64,000 bases of DNA, taken from the NCBI GenBank assembly GCA_031400715.1, contig JANNQK010000264.1, positions 12,685-76,684 of the forward strand, written 5' to 3'. This document shows, piece after piece, positions 25,288 through 33,926 of this stretch. Each line of letters begins with the position of its first letter. The first letter of the stretch is position 1. The stretch is from VFMC01 sp031400715 (GTDB lineage Bacteria; Actinomycetota; Acidimicrobiia; Acidimicrobiales; Ilumatobacteraceae). Made by a program: the position numbers and the translations under genes. The notes under the pieces are model-generated. The model saw only the letters and a program-made list of their open reading frames with translations. It ran no database searches and was not told the DNA's origin.

Positions 25288-26277
25288 TCAGCCGATGGAG
25301 GACAGTTCGAGGACTCGACCGGTCAGATGCTCGCTCACCAACAGTCGGCCGTCGTACACCAGCAACGAGTGCGGACCTTCGAGGCCGTCGACGACGATCG
25401 TCGTCGCACCGCCCGTCAACGGGACGCGCACGATCTGACCGGTGACGAACAACGCCACGTACGCGTCGTCACCGAACACGGCAACGCCCGTCGGAGTGGA
25501 TCGCGGGTCGAAGGTCGCGAGCGGGGATGCCACGCGGGGACACGTCTCGTCGCCGGCGCAATCGGGCCAGCCGAGGTTCGTCGGACCTGGCATGCCGATC
25601 ACGTTCACCTCCTCCACCGGCTGCGGATCGACGTTGTCTCCGATGTCGGTGGTGATCACCCGTCCGTCGGGCAACATGGCGTGCGCGTAGGCGTTCTTCA
25701 CCCCGATCGCGACCTCCGCGCTCGTGTCCGACACAGGGTCGAACGCCCAGAGCACACCGCTGCCCTTCACCACCTCTCCGTCGGCGATCGATCCACTCGT
25801 CTCGTACAGGATGCGTCCGTCACCGATCGCCGTGAGCGTGCCTTCGCTCCGACCGTTGAACGGCAGGTTGTCGAGCATCACCTCCACGGGACCTGCGGAG
25901 CCGTCGCCATCCCACGTTGCCTTCACGAGACCTCGACGCACCATCACCCACAACTCGTCGTCCAACCACGCCACACCGGTCGGCTTGTCGAGGTTGCGGA
26001 GGATCACCTCGCGCGACCCAGTCGTCGGGTCGAACACGACCACCTCACCCGCTTGCTCGTCCTCCGAGCCCGCCAGCTGTGCGACCAGGATCGAATCGCC
26101 CGGTCCGCCGGTCATCTGAGTGGGGAACTCGAATCCATCGGCGATCACGGTCGTGCGTCCCAGGGAAACGGCGCCGCCCACCTCGTCGACGGCGTCCGAT
26201 CCGTCAGAGCCGCAGGCGACGATCAGTGCCGGCACGACGGCCAGTGCGGCGATCGAGGACAGGGGACGCGGACGCAT
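25288..26277 (-). CDS. Secreted lipoprotein, beta-propeller (sugar-dehydrogenase-like)
   Basis: A 329-residue lipoprotein: basic start MRPRPLSS, hydrophobic core and lipobox LIVAC. The mature part has repeated strand motifs (FEFPTQMTGGPGDSILVAQ, LDKPTGVAWLDDELWVM, NAYAHAMLPDGRVITTD, PTGVAVFGDDAYVAL, GPHSLLVYDGRLLVSEH) of a five- or six-blade NHL/GSDH-type propeller. There is no clear PQQ-binding signature. GTG 26313 is a possible longer start, but 26277 gives a proper signal. Confidence 0.82.
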   Translation of the reverse strand: MRPRPLSSIAALAVVPALIVACGSDGSDAVDEVGGAVSLGRTTVIADGFEFPTQMTGGPGDSILVAQLAGSEDEQAGEVVVFDPTTGSREVILRNLDKPTGVAWLDDELWVMVRRGLVKATWDGDGSAGPVEVMLDNLPFNGRSEGTLTAIGDGRILYETSGSIADGEVVKGSGVLWAFDPVSDTSAEVAIGVKNAYAHAMLPDGRVITTDIGDNVDPQPVEEVNVIGMPGPTNLGWPDCAGDETCPRVASPLATFDPRSTPTGVAVFGDDAYVALFVTGQIVRVPLTGGATTIVVDGLEGPHSLLVYDGRLLVSEHLTGRVLELSSIG

Positions 26278-26356
26278 CTGCCCAGGTTCGCCGATCTGCG
26301 CCGTCGACGCCACTCACCGGTGCGGCCAGGAGCGCCGTACGACGACGCCGAACGAG

Positions 26357-27163
26357 TCAGCGCTCGACGAACAGCTGCGTTCGGTACGGTCCGACCTGCC
26401 ATGCCGCCGGGCTGAACGGCCGCCATTCGTCGGCCGGCAGACGCAGTCGGTCGGCCATGATGCCCAGCACGGCCGGGTTGTAGCCCAGGCCGCAGTGGCT
26501 GCCGTACACCTCGAGGTTCTCCGACCTGGGGCCCGGCACGTCCACGCACGACCGCCACGGCACGACGCCGTCGCCCTTGGTGAACACTGCAGTCGATCGC
26601 ACGGCAGGAACACCCTCGTACGGCTCTCGGCGGAAATCGGCCGAGTGTGGGCGGCGCAGACCGTGGATCGACGCCGTACGGTCGAACCACCGCCCGACGT
26701 TCGTCTCCTCGGTGCGGGTGAGACGGAACGGGCTGCCGAGCGTGATCACGTGGCGCACCTTGTCGGGAAAGCGTGCGGCGAGCGCGCGCGAGTAGAGCCC
26801 GCCCAAGCTCCACCCGACGAGCGTGACGGGTTGGCCGCCGTAGCGGTGATGGATCTCCTCGAACCGGTTGATCATGCCGTCGACGATCCGCTGCGACGGA
26901 CCGAGGTTCTGCCCGAGGTGCCATCCGTGCACCGAGTAGTCGAGACGAGCGAGCACGTAGCGCAGGGCCGCCGTCGACTGATCGGATGCGGTGAATCCCG
27001 GGAGCACCATCACCGGTCGACCGTCACCCGTGGGGAGTCGCGTGAGCAGCGGGGTGAGTGCCGCGAACGCCAACAACTCACTCGTCGCTCGCGCCGGCTC
27101 GGTTGCGAAGGTGAGCACCGACGGGTTTCGAAACTGCGCCCGTGACGTCGACGTGGACCCCAT
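26357..27163 (-). CDS. Alpha/beta-hydrolase (lipase-like)
   Basis: A 268-residue protein with PVMVLPGFTAS (oxyanion region), the nucleophile elbow GWSLGG, an acidic residue in GDGVVPW and a His in GSHCGLG, giving a full Ser-Asp-His set. The wording is close to bacterial triacylglycerol lipases/esterases without a signal peptide. The substrate is probably a lipid ester. It is separated from the propeller lipoprotein by 79 bp. Confidence 0.87.
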   Translation of the reverse strand: MGSTSTSRAQFRNPSVLTFATEPARATSELLAFAALTPLLTRLPTGDGRPVMVLPGFTASDQSTAALRYVLARLDYSVHGWHLGQNLGPSQRIVDGMINRFEEIHHRYGGQPVTLVGWSLGGLYSRALAARFPDKVRHVITLGSPFRLTRTEETNVGRWFDRTASIHGLRRPHSADFRREPYEGVPAVRSTAVFTKGDGVVPWRSCVDVPGPRSENLEVYGSHCGLGYNPAVLGIMADRLRLPADEWRPFSPAAWQVGPYRTQLFVER

Positions 27164-27284
27164 CTGGAGAGTCTCTCACCCGAACCGACGAACGGCACGG
27201 TCGGCCCGCCGCTCCCCTCGAATCATCGGTCAAGAAACCGTCTGGATCTGCCGATGAGTGGTCATGGCGGCGGAGAGGAGATCG

Positions 27285-27923
27285 ATGGTCGGCGGCGAGG
27301 ACGGCAACATCGACAACACCACTCACCCTCATGGGTCGGCGGTCTCGCAGACGACGCGCGAGGAACTCGGGCGCGCCGGCATCGAACGACGCTCCAACCC
27401 GAGTTGGCGCAGGGGCGCCGATGGCGACCCTCTGCTCGCGGCCGAGCTGGAGGGCTGTGTCGGAGACGACGCGATCGTGCTCCACTGCCGCATGGCGCCC
27501 ACCGCTCGCGGAACGATCGATCACCTCGTCGTCGCGGCGTCAGGGGTGTGGATCGTGGATGCCAAGAGCTACTGGGGAGTCGCCGAGCGTCGCGACGTCG
27601 GCAACTGGCGGACGGTCGATCATCGCCTGTACGTGAACGGCCGTGACGAGACCGCGGCGGTGGACAACGTCACCTGGCAGGCGGCGGTCGTTCGGGCGAC
27701 GCTCGACTCGATCGACTGCACCGATGTGCCGGTGCATCCGGTGTTGCTCTTCGTCGGGTCTGGAGGTCGATGGTTCGTGCAGCCCATCGAGATCCGTGGG
27801 GTGCGTGCGATGTGGACCAAGCAGCTCACCGAGCTCGTCTCGGCACGCGGCACGATCGACGCAGAAGGTCGTCGCTCCATCGCAGCTCAACTCGATGCGG
27901 CGCTGCCCGCTGCGTCGTTCTGA
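27285..27923 (+). CDS. NERD-domain nuclease-like protein (intact active site)
   Basis: A 212-residue protein from ATG 27285, which follows a GAGAGGAG ribosome site. The NERD core keeps the acidic N-terminal helix (Glu54/Glu56), TIDHLVVAASGVWIVDAK (Asp79, Asp92, Lys94), then NGRDETAAVDNVTWQAAVVRATL. These are the PD-(D/E)xK-type residues, so it may cleave DNA or RNA. Its 3' end overlaps the convergent SEC-C gene by 37 bp. A close paralogue at 30713 has lost the D-x-K pair. Confidence 0.85.
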   Translation: MVGGEDGNIDNTTHPHGSAVSQTTREELGRAGIERRSNPSWRRGADGDPLLAAELEGCVGDDAIVLHCRMAPTARGTIDHLVVAASGVWIVDAKSYWGVAERRDVGNWRTVDHRLYVNGRDETAAVDNVTWQAAVVRATLDSIDCTDVPVHPVLLFVGSGGRWFVQPIEIRGVRAMWTKQLTELVSARGTIDAEGRRSIAAQLDAALPAASF

Positions 27924-29830
27924 TACTCGGGAGCGAAGCACTTCCCCAGCACGTCGGCGATGTCGAGCGGCTCGCCGTCGGCCAGCACGGCGAGCACCTG
28001 CTGGGTCAACGACGCAGGCACCGGGAGGTAGCCGAAGTACGACACGAGGTCCTTGCCGACCGGCAGCAGACGAGCCACGACATGTGAGCCCTTCGGAAGG
28101 CGCATGCCGCGCAGAGCGGCGATCCGCACCTCCTCGTCCGACGTGACATCGGTGAGGGCGAGGAAGTCGGCGTCATGCTCGTCGACGCGAAACAGCGAGC
28201 GGTCGGCCAGCAACCACAACGCAGCCAGCTCGCGTTCGTCCTTGGGCAGCAACGACTTGCGCCGGTCGATGAAGCGGCGGAAGCCCCCCAACTCCTCGAG
28301 CGCCAGGTCGTAGATCAGTTCGCTGTCGATCACCTGCGACAGCAGTTCCGCGCCTCCGCCGGCGGCATCGACCAGCGCCATCGCCAACTCCGCGTGCTCG
28401 TGCGCCAGATGCTCGCCCACGAAGCGGCACCCTTTGCGGTACAGCCACGCGGCGCGATCGCGCAGCGGGAACTGCTCGTTGCCGAGGTGGCACGCCTTGT
28501 ACTTGCGGCCCGACCCGCAGGGGCAGGGATCGTTGCGACCCGCCGACGCCCGCGGCCTCGTGAGGAACGGCTCGATCTCGCCCCACACCACTCCGCCGAC
28601 CCGCACATCGCTCGGCGGCACGTTGCCGGCACGCAGCAGGCGCGCCGCCTCGTGAGCGTCGCCCCGATCCGCCGCGATCCCGGCCAGCATCGCATGTGCC
28701 CGCGGGTGCGGATCGTGGACGACGGCACGCTCCAGGGCTGCGATCGCCTCGTCGGTGCGATCGAGGATCTCCCAACACTCTGCCGCAACCACCTCGGGCC
28801 CGCTGCAGCCAGGACCATCCGCCACGTGATCCAACAACGCTGCGCTGAACTTCAGCAGGTCGAGCGGGGTGCGTCCGTGCTCGATCGCCTCGTGCACGAA
28901 CACCCGGCACACGTCGTCGCTGTTCAACGCCATCGCGAGGACGAATGCGTTGTCCTGCTGTTCCCCAGCGGCGCCCAATGCCTCGGCGTGGCCGTCGGTC
29001 ACCGATGAGCAGGCGCCCAACAGCATCATCACCGAGGTCGTGTCGTCGCTCGACAACTCGTGATGGGCGTGCAGTTCGTGGAAGCGGCGAGCTGCTGCCA
29101 CGTCGTTCCAGTCGGTGCCGATCGGACCCACCCAGTCGCCCTGGTGCTCGAGTCCGGCCCCGGCGAGCAGGAAGGGCATGGGTGGGATCACGACCGAGCG
29201 GAACACATCACCGTGGTCGGCAAAGGCTCGCACGAAGACCATTCCATGCTCGGCGATCAGCAAGGGATCGGCGTCATCGTCGACGATCGGATCATCGATC
29301 ATCTCGGCCTCGGCGTCGAAAGCAGCGTGGAAGGCCGTCGCCAGACCAGGGTCGACCGTCGCGCTTCCGGTTGCCGGCACGATCGACACGCCTTCCCGTC
29401 GGAACTCGAGGATCGACGAGCGACCGGCGAGATCACCCAGCCATCCAGCGGGACCCGTGAGGCAGACCCCCTGCGCCGTGAGTTCGTGTCGGACAACGCC
29501 GGTCGAGGTACCAGCTGCATCCAGCAGGGACATCTCGTCCCAATGCCACCACGTGATCACCTCGACGCCGTGGTCGAGCGCGAGCGAATCGCCACCATCC
29601 ACCGGCACCTCCACCCACCAGCGCGAACCGTGGAGTGCCGAGGGCAGGTTCACCCACCGGTCGCCGACCGGGACGTTGTCGTCGGCCAGCAACTCGAACA
29701 AGAGGTCGTTCGGATCCGCGCCCAGATCGAGGCCGGCGTCACGCAATGCGTCGAGCAACTCTTCTGGAGTGTGCGGACGCTCGCGCAACAGGGCATGTGC
29801 CCGTTCGCTGATGGACTCGAGGCTCGACAT
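27887..29830 (-). CDS. Large SEC-C motif protein with TPR-like region
   Basis: A 647-residue protein from ATG 29830. The N-terminal 60 residues are helical (SSLESISERAHALLRERPHTP). The middle contains TPR-like helices around 380-440 (EILDRTDEAIAALERAVVHDPHPRAHAMLAGIAADRGD). A SEC-C zinc motif NDPCPCGSGRKYKACH follows, then about 180 residues of helical tail. SEC-C domains bind zinc and mediate protein contacts, as in SecA. It is not a translocase here. It is sandwiched between two NERD genes and divergent from the ART-like gene. Confidence 0.78.
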   Translation of the reverse strand: MSSLESISERAHALLRERPHTPEELLDALRDAGLDLGADPNDLLFELLADDNVPVGDRWVNLPSALHGSRWWVEVPVDGGDSLALDHGVEVITWWHWDEMSLLDAAGTSTGVVRHELTAQGVCLTGPAGWLGDLAGRSSILEFRREGVSIVPATGSATVDPGLATAFHAAFDAEAEMIDDPIVDDDADPLLIAEHGMVFVRAFADHGDVFRSVVIPPMPFLLAGAGLEHQGDWVGPIGTDWNDVAAARRFHELHAHHELSSDDTTSVMMLLGACSSVTDGHAEALGAAGEQQDNAFVLAMALNSDDVCRVFVHEAIEHGRTPLDLLKFSAALLDHVADGPGCSGPEVVAAECWEILDRTDEAIAALERAVVHDPHPRAHAMLAGIAADRGDAHEAARLLRAGNVPPSDVRVGGVVWGEIEPFLTRPRASAGRNDPCPCGSGRKYKACHLGNEQFPLRDRAAWLYRKGCRFVGEHLAHEHAELAMALVDAAGGGAELLSQVIDSELIYDLALEELGGFRRFIDRRKSLLPKDERELAALWLLADRSLFRVDEHDADFLALTDVTSDEEVRIAALRGMRLPKGSHVVARLLPVGKDLVSYFGYLPVPASLTQQVLAVLADGEPLDIADVLGKCFAPEYQNDAAGSAASS

Positions 29831-30070
29831 GGTGGGCACGGCACCAGTGTGCCAGTCGGTCGTCGGGCCCGCCGTCGAAAGCGTCGAGGGAGCACGGCGA
29901 GCCGTCATCGGAGCTCGCTCCATCGGCGGTCGGATGTGGTCACGGGTGGCGAGCGGTGGTGCGATCTGAAATCGGGTCCTGGTCGCATCTGGATCGGATC
30001 GGTGGAGAACAGGCATCGAGGTGGGAGACTGGTGATCCCAGATGGCTTCGGCCGAGGAGAGTTTCGGACC

Positions 30071-30661
30071 ATGACGCCTGATCAGTTCAAGAAGTGGTGC
30101 CCAGGTCTGTGGCACGTCGCCCCCGGTGGCACGTGGGAGATCATCCGCGAAGAGGGTTTCAAGACGGCCGCCCAACTGCAGGCCGTGACCGTGCCCGCAG
30201 GAGACGGCGATGGCGAGGCGGTCGTCATCGAGACCACGCAGGGCTCGTATGTCCGCAAGCGCCGCGACCCGTCGTCGTACATGGGCGACGACGACGCGGT
30301 GAGCACCTGGGTGTCGATGCTCGATTCTCGCGTCTACCTCTTCGCGAACCGCGTGCCGATGGACAAGCTGCTGGCCAAGCAGTTGGCCCGCGACAACGGT
30401 GCTCAGGACATTCTGATCATCTCGACTCAGCGCCTCCTCGATGCGAAGCGGCCGAGCATCGAGCTCAGCTCGCAGAACTCGAGCGCCGTCGCCCGTGTGC
30501 CCGGCCCCGAGAAGCTTGCGGAGATGTTCCTGCCGTTGTCGCGTTTCGCCGACAAGCGCCCTGCCGAGGTGACCGTGCTCGACGGTTTCGACGCCAAGGG
30601 CATCGTGATCAGGGCCGAGCGCCACTACGCCGACGGCCACTACGACGTCCTACCGGTCTGA
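30071..30661 (+). CDS. ART-like/DUF7002-type protein
   Basis: A 196-residue protein. The N-terminus WHVAPGGTWEIIREEGFKTAAQL has the His-x-x-x-x-x-W and I-x-x-x-GF pattern of proteins with an ADP-ribosyltransferase-like fold (DUF7002 and DarT/KptA-like groups start the same way). A central RKRRDP block and WVSMLDSRVYLFAN follow, then DILIISTQRLLDA. Function is unproven; an NAD-linked role is a hypothesis from the fold. A GAGGAGAG site lies about 12 nt before ATG 30071. It is followed 51 bp later by a degenerate NERD gene, probably in one transcript. Confidence 0.65.
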   Translation: MTPDQFKKWCPGLWHVAPGGTWEIIREEGFKTAAQLQAVTVPAGDGDGEAVVIETTQGSYVRKRRDPSSYMGDDDAVSTWVSMLDSRVYLFANRVPMDKLLAKQLARDNGAQDILIISTQRLLDAKRPSIELSSQNSSAVARVPGPEKLAEMFLPLSRFADKRPAEVTVLDGFDAKGIVIRAERHYADGHYDVLPV

Positions 30662-30712
30662 TCTTCCGCGGAGCAGCCTTCAAGGTCGGCGATTTGCTGC
30701 CGATGAACGTGC

Positions 30713-31537
30713 ATGACGTTGAAGCAGATGCCGCTGCTGTTCACCGGTGTGTGCAGGGAGTGCTCGGCCGAACTCGCTGCCAAGACCATGGCTTTCTACG
30801 ACAACGTCCAGAAGACCGTCGTCTGCGAAGGATGCCATGGTCCGGCCCTGGGGGATGAAGCGGCGGCGTTCTCGTTGAATGATGCACCGCCGCTTGGGGC
30901 GCTGCACGGCCAAACCGAGTTTCCGCCACCTGTCGCCGGCACGGCGGCGGTGGGAGTCGATGTGCCGGGATCGATGGATGGGCGTCGGCGTTCCCGCTCG
31001 TCGCCGGCCAAGCGCAGAGGTACGGAGTCGGTTGGGGACGATCTCGCACACGTCGTCGGCAGCCTTCTCGAACAGGCGTTTGGCGAGCCGATCGTCGTGC
31101 TCCACGCACGTCAGGCGCCGGGGGCACGGGGAGTGATCGATCACATCGTGCTCGCTCCGTCCGGAGTGTGGTTGATCGCCGCCGCAGCTCGTGGCAAGGC
31201 GGAGCATCGCCAGGTGGGCACTCGTCGAACACCCGAGTTCCGCTTGTACGTGAACGGCGCCGATCAGAACGAACGACTGGCCGACTTCGCGTGGCAGGTC
31301 AATGCCCTTCGTGCCGTGCTCGACCCGATCCACTTGGGTGATTCCCCGATCCATCCCGCGGTGGTGCCGGCGGCCGAGGATCAGGGCCGGTTCGCGAAAC
31401 CGTTCGACATCGACGGCGTGAGGGTGATGTGGGGCAAGCACCTCACCGAGGCGATCGCCCGATCCGGACCGCTCGATGAGGCAGCGTTGCGAGCCATCAC
31501 CATCCAGTTCAACCTGAAGCTCGCGACCAGACGCTGA
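30713..31537 (+). CDS. Zinc-ribbon NERD protein with inactivated D-x-K
   Basis: A 274-residue protein. An N-terminal zinc ribbon has Cys14, Cys17, Cys38 and Cys41, as in the actinobacterial zinc-ribbon NERD family. A disordered linker rich in Arg/Ser (about 85-105) follows. The NERD core VIDHIVLAPSGVWLIAAAARG keeps Asp143, but the catalytic D-x-K is A156-A-A158. The helix after it (FAWQVNALRAVLD) is kept. The fold is therefore probably intact but nuclease-dead. Its context beside an intact paralogue at 27285 suggests a binding or regulatory role. Confidence 0.78.
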   Translation: MTLKQMPLLFTGVCRECSAELAAKTMAFYDNVQKTVVCEGCHGPALGDEAAAFSLNDAPPLGALHGQTEFPPPVAGTAAVGVDVPGSMDGRRRSRSSPAKRRGTESVGDDLAHVVGSLLEQAFGEPIVVLHARQAPGARGVIDHIVLAPSGVWLIAAAARGKAEHRQVGTRRTPEFRLYVNGADQNERLADFAWQVNALRAVLDPIHLGDSPIHPAVVPAAEDQGRFAKPFDIDGVRVMWGKHLTEAIARSGPLDEAALRAITIQFNLKLATRR

Positions 31538-31717
31538 GTCTGGCGTCCTGGCGTTCACCGAGCGTCGCAGAGTTCAGGAGACGTTCACCCACGATTCACC
31601 GCCGTCGGCAGTCGGAGCGGATCGAATCGAACCGGCAGCTCGTCGTTCGATCGGCGATGCACGCTGGGTCGGCGAGCGCTGGGTCACGGCGGCTCGGATT
31701 CGGGGAGGGAAGTACGG

Positions 31718-32638
31718 ATGAGTGGGTCTTGGGCAAACGATCCCTGGAATCGGTACCCATACCGATGGCGTGATGACGTCGGCTGGACCGAGCACGTGTC
31801 GGACGGGCCCAACGAGTACCTCGACCCTCCCGGCGACGTTCAGACCCGTGCGGCAGCGCGGCCGGAGTCGTTGAACACCGACCGGTTGCCACCCTGGTAC
31901 ACGGTGAAGCGCTACTGGCTGTACGTCGTCGTGGGTCTCGTCGTCCTGATCGCGCTCGTGCGCTCGTGCGGCGGCGATGACGCAGCCGAAGATCCAACCG
32001 CCTCGACGGTGCCGGCCGCTCCGGTCACCGATGCCCTGGTGCCACCGACCGAACCTGCCCCCGCATCCAGCGCGCCACCGAGCTCGGCCGCGGGCAGCGA
32101 CGTGGCTGCAGCCGAAGCGCCTGCTGATCTCGTGGCGATGCTTCCTCGTCTCGAGGACCTGCCGACCGGTTGGGCTGTCGATCCGCCGACAGCCGACGGT
32201 GCCGACGATGGTGCCAGCACCGACTGCTTCGCGGCAGCTTTCGATGCCGCCGACGCTGCGGTGCCGCCGGCTGGAGCCGACGTCGCATCGGCGGACACCT
32301 CCTTCTCACAGTCGGCGTCGGGGCCGTTCATGTCGTTCTCGGTCGGCCGCGACGATGCGGATCTCGTGGCGCTCGGTGCGGCCGTCAAAGCATGCAGCGG
32401 TGTCACCGATGCCGATGGCACGACTCATCAGATCTCCGATCTGACCTTTGCCAGCCTGCCCGCCGACTCGCTCGTCGTGCGCGACGACATCACCAACGTC
32501 GCCGGCACTGGCGTGGTGGTCATCGCGATCACCAAGGCGAACGGGGTGCTCGTCGGGAGCGCCGCCGTCACCATCGGATCCGAGCCCGACATCGCTCTGC
32601 TCGAGCAACTGACCGCCTTGGTGGTCGGTCGCGTGTGA
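31718..32638 (+). CDS. DUF2510 membrane protein A
   Basis: A 306-residue protein with a short N-terminal DUF2510 motif (WANDPWNRYPYRWRD, WTEHVSDG), one transmembrane helix at about 68-86, a Pro/Ala/Ser-rich spacer and a C-terminal extracellular domain (about 135-306) with two Cys. DUF2510 proteins are actinobacterial envelope proteins of unknown function. GGGAGGGAAG precedes ATG 31718. It is the first of three tandem paralogues in N-terminal architecture, but its C-terminal domain differs from the other two. Confidence 0.8.
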   Translation: MSGSWANDPWNRYPYRWRDDVGWTEHVSDGPNEYLDPPGDVQTRAAARPESLNTDRLPPWYTVKRYWLYVVVGLVVLIALVRSCGGDDAAEDPTASTVPAAPVTDALVPPTEPAPASSAPPSSAAGSDVAAAEAPADLVAMLPRLEDLPTGWAVDPPTADGADDGASTDCFAAAFDAADAAVPPAGADVASADTSFSQSASGPFMSFSVGRDDADLVALGAAVKACSGVTDADGTTHQISDLTFASLPADSLVVRDDITNVAGTGVVVIAITKANGVLVGSAAVTIGSEPDIALLEQLTALVVGRV

Positions 32639-32830
32639 GCCCCGATCCGGCGTCGAGCGCATTCGACGGCCGTCCGATTTCTTGACGATCCATCGTTGCG
32701 TGTCCACGCCGACCGGCAGGGTGTGCAGCTCGCGAGTGTTCAGGCGTTGTTCACCGTCCGTTCGTCGTGGTGTGCCGTGTTGCCGCGCTGCAATGGCGGA
32801 GCACGACCAGTGAACGCAAGGGAGGAACGG

Positions 32831-33769
32831 GTGAGTGGAGCATGGGCGAACGACCCCTGGGGTCGTTTCCTGTTTCGCTGGCATGACGGCACGACCTGGT
32901 CCGAACACGTCTCCGATGGACGTCAGAACGGGGTCGACCCTCCTGGCCCCACGGCATCGGCGAGGTTCACTCCGCCTGACGCGGCCGCCCGGCCGAGCAG
33001 CGATGAGATCATCGAACGGCTCGTACAGACCGCACGTGAGGCGATCGATGCCCGAGCCCCGATGTCGCGCGCGGCGGCCCCGCCTCCGACCCCGACTCCG
33101 AACCCGTCACCGACCCCGACTCCGAACCCGGCACCGCCTCCGTCCCCGAACCCGGCACCGACCTGGGAGCCGATGGCGACGGTGCGACCTCCTGCTCCGC
33201 CAGCACCGCCGTCGACGGCTGCGCCAGCCGTGTCCTCGGTGCAGCCGACCGTGGTGTCGGCGTCGGTCTCGGCTGCGTCATCGGGTCGGACTCGTCCGCC
33301 GTGGGGCTGGATCGTGGCCGGAGTGGCGGTACCCGTTGCGTTGTGGTGCCTCTACAACGCCCGTGACAACGATGAGTCGGTCTCCTCGGGAGAAGCACCG
33401 ATCGAATCCGCCGCGCCGACGACCACGACCACCATCGCTCCGCCGGTGGGCACCATTGCCGTTGCCAGTGTGCCGCCCGGAGTCACCACCACGCTCACAC
33501 CGCCCACTCCCGACCCCACACTGATCGAACGATGCGTGGAGTTCGCACCGTTCGCCGCCTACATCGGTGACCCGGAGATGGTCGCGTTCTGGACAGCGGC
33601 TGGCTTCGACGTCAGCACCCTTCGCGCCAACTGCACTGCACTCGCTCCGGAGGAGCTCGACCGGCTGTCACGTCGCAAGACCGACATGGACCTGTTCATG
33701 AACGGGGGCGTGGTCACCACGCTGGGGACGATTCCTGCAGTCCCCGCGTCGGTCGCCTCGCCACCCTGA
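32831..33769 (+). CDS. DUF2510 membrane protein B with C-x32-C domain
   Basis: A 312-residue protein from GTG 32831 with a GGAGGA site 4 nt upstream. N-terminal DUF2510 motif (WANDPWGRFLFRWHD, WSEHV), then a Pro-Thr/Asn repeat linker, one transmembrane helix (about 160-178), and a compact C-terminal domain: Cys235-V-E-F, AYIGDP, W254, G258-x-D, L264 and Cys268, ending LFMNGG. The same pattern recurs in the proteins at 33927 and 37913. Function unknown; the two Cys probably form a disulfide outside the cell. Confidence 0.8.
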   Translation: MSGAWANDPWGRFLFRWHDGTTWSEHVSDGRQNGVDPPGPTASARFTPPDAAARPSSDEIIERLVQTAREAIDARAPMSRAAAPPPTPTPNPSPTPTPNPAPPPSPNPAPTWEPMATVRPPAPPAPPSTAAPAVSSVQPTVVSASVSAASSGRTRPPWGWIVAGVAVPVALWCLYNARDNDESVSSGEAPIESAAPTTTTTIAPPVGTIAVASVPPGVTTTLTPPTPDPTLIERCVEFAPFAAYIGDPEMVAFWTAAGFDVSTLRANCTALAPEELDRLSRRKTDMDLFMNGGVVTTLGTIPAVPASVASPP

Positions 33770-33828
33770 CCCAATCGTCGCGTCGAGTCGCGCCACCACG
33801 CACCAACGTGCAACCCTCCACCACTCCA

Positions 33829-33864
33829 GACACCCCGAGACACCCGAGACACCCGAGACACCCG
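33829..33864. repeat. 9-bp tandem repeat (GACACCCGA)
   Basis: About four copies of a 9-base unit between two DUF2510 genes, with one imperfect copy at the left. No coding role. Confidence 0.75.
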
Positions 33865-33926
33865 ACCCAACACGACAACGATGCCGCCCACCTTCTCCGC
33901 CACGGTGAGGACGTCAGGAGCGACAC

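Noticed and set aside
26120..27145. 341-codon open frame on the plus strand
   Set aside because: Antisense to the propeller lipoprotein and lipase genes; both of these have clear motifs in their own frame.
27232..27255. Partial match to the 34-bp NERD upstream element
   Set aside because: Only short blocks (TCATCGGT, GTCTGGA) agree, and the orientation relative to the NERD gene is opposite; treated as chance.
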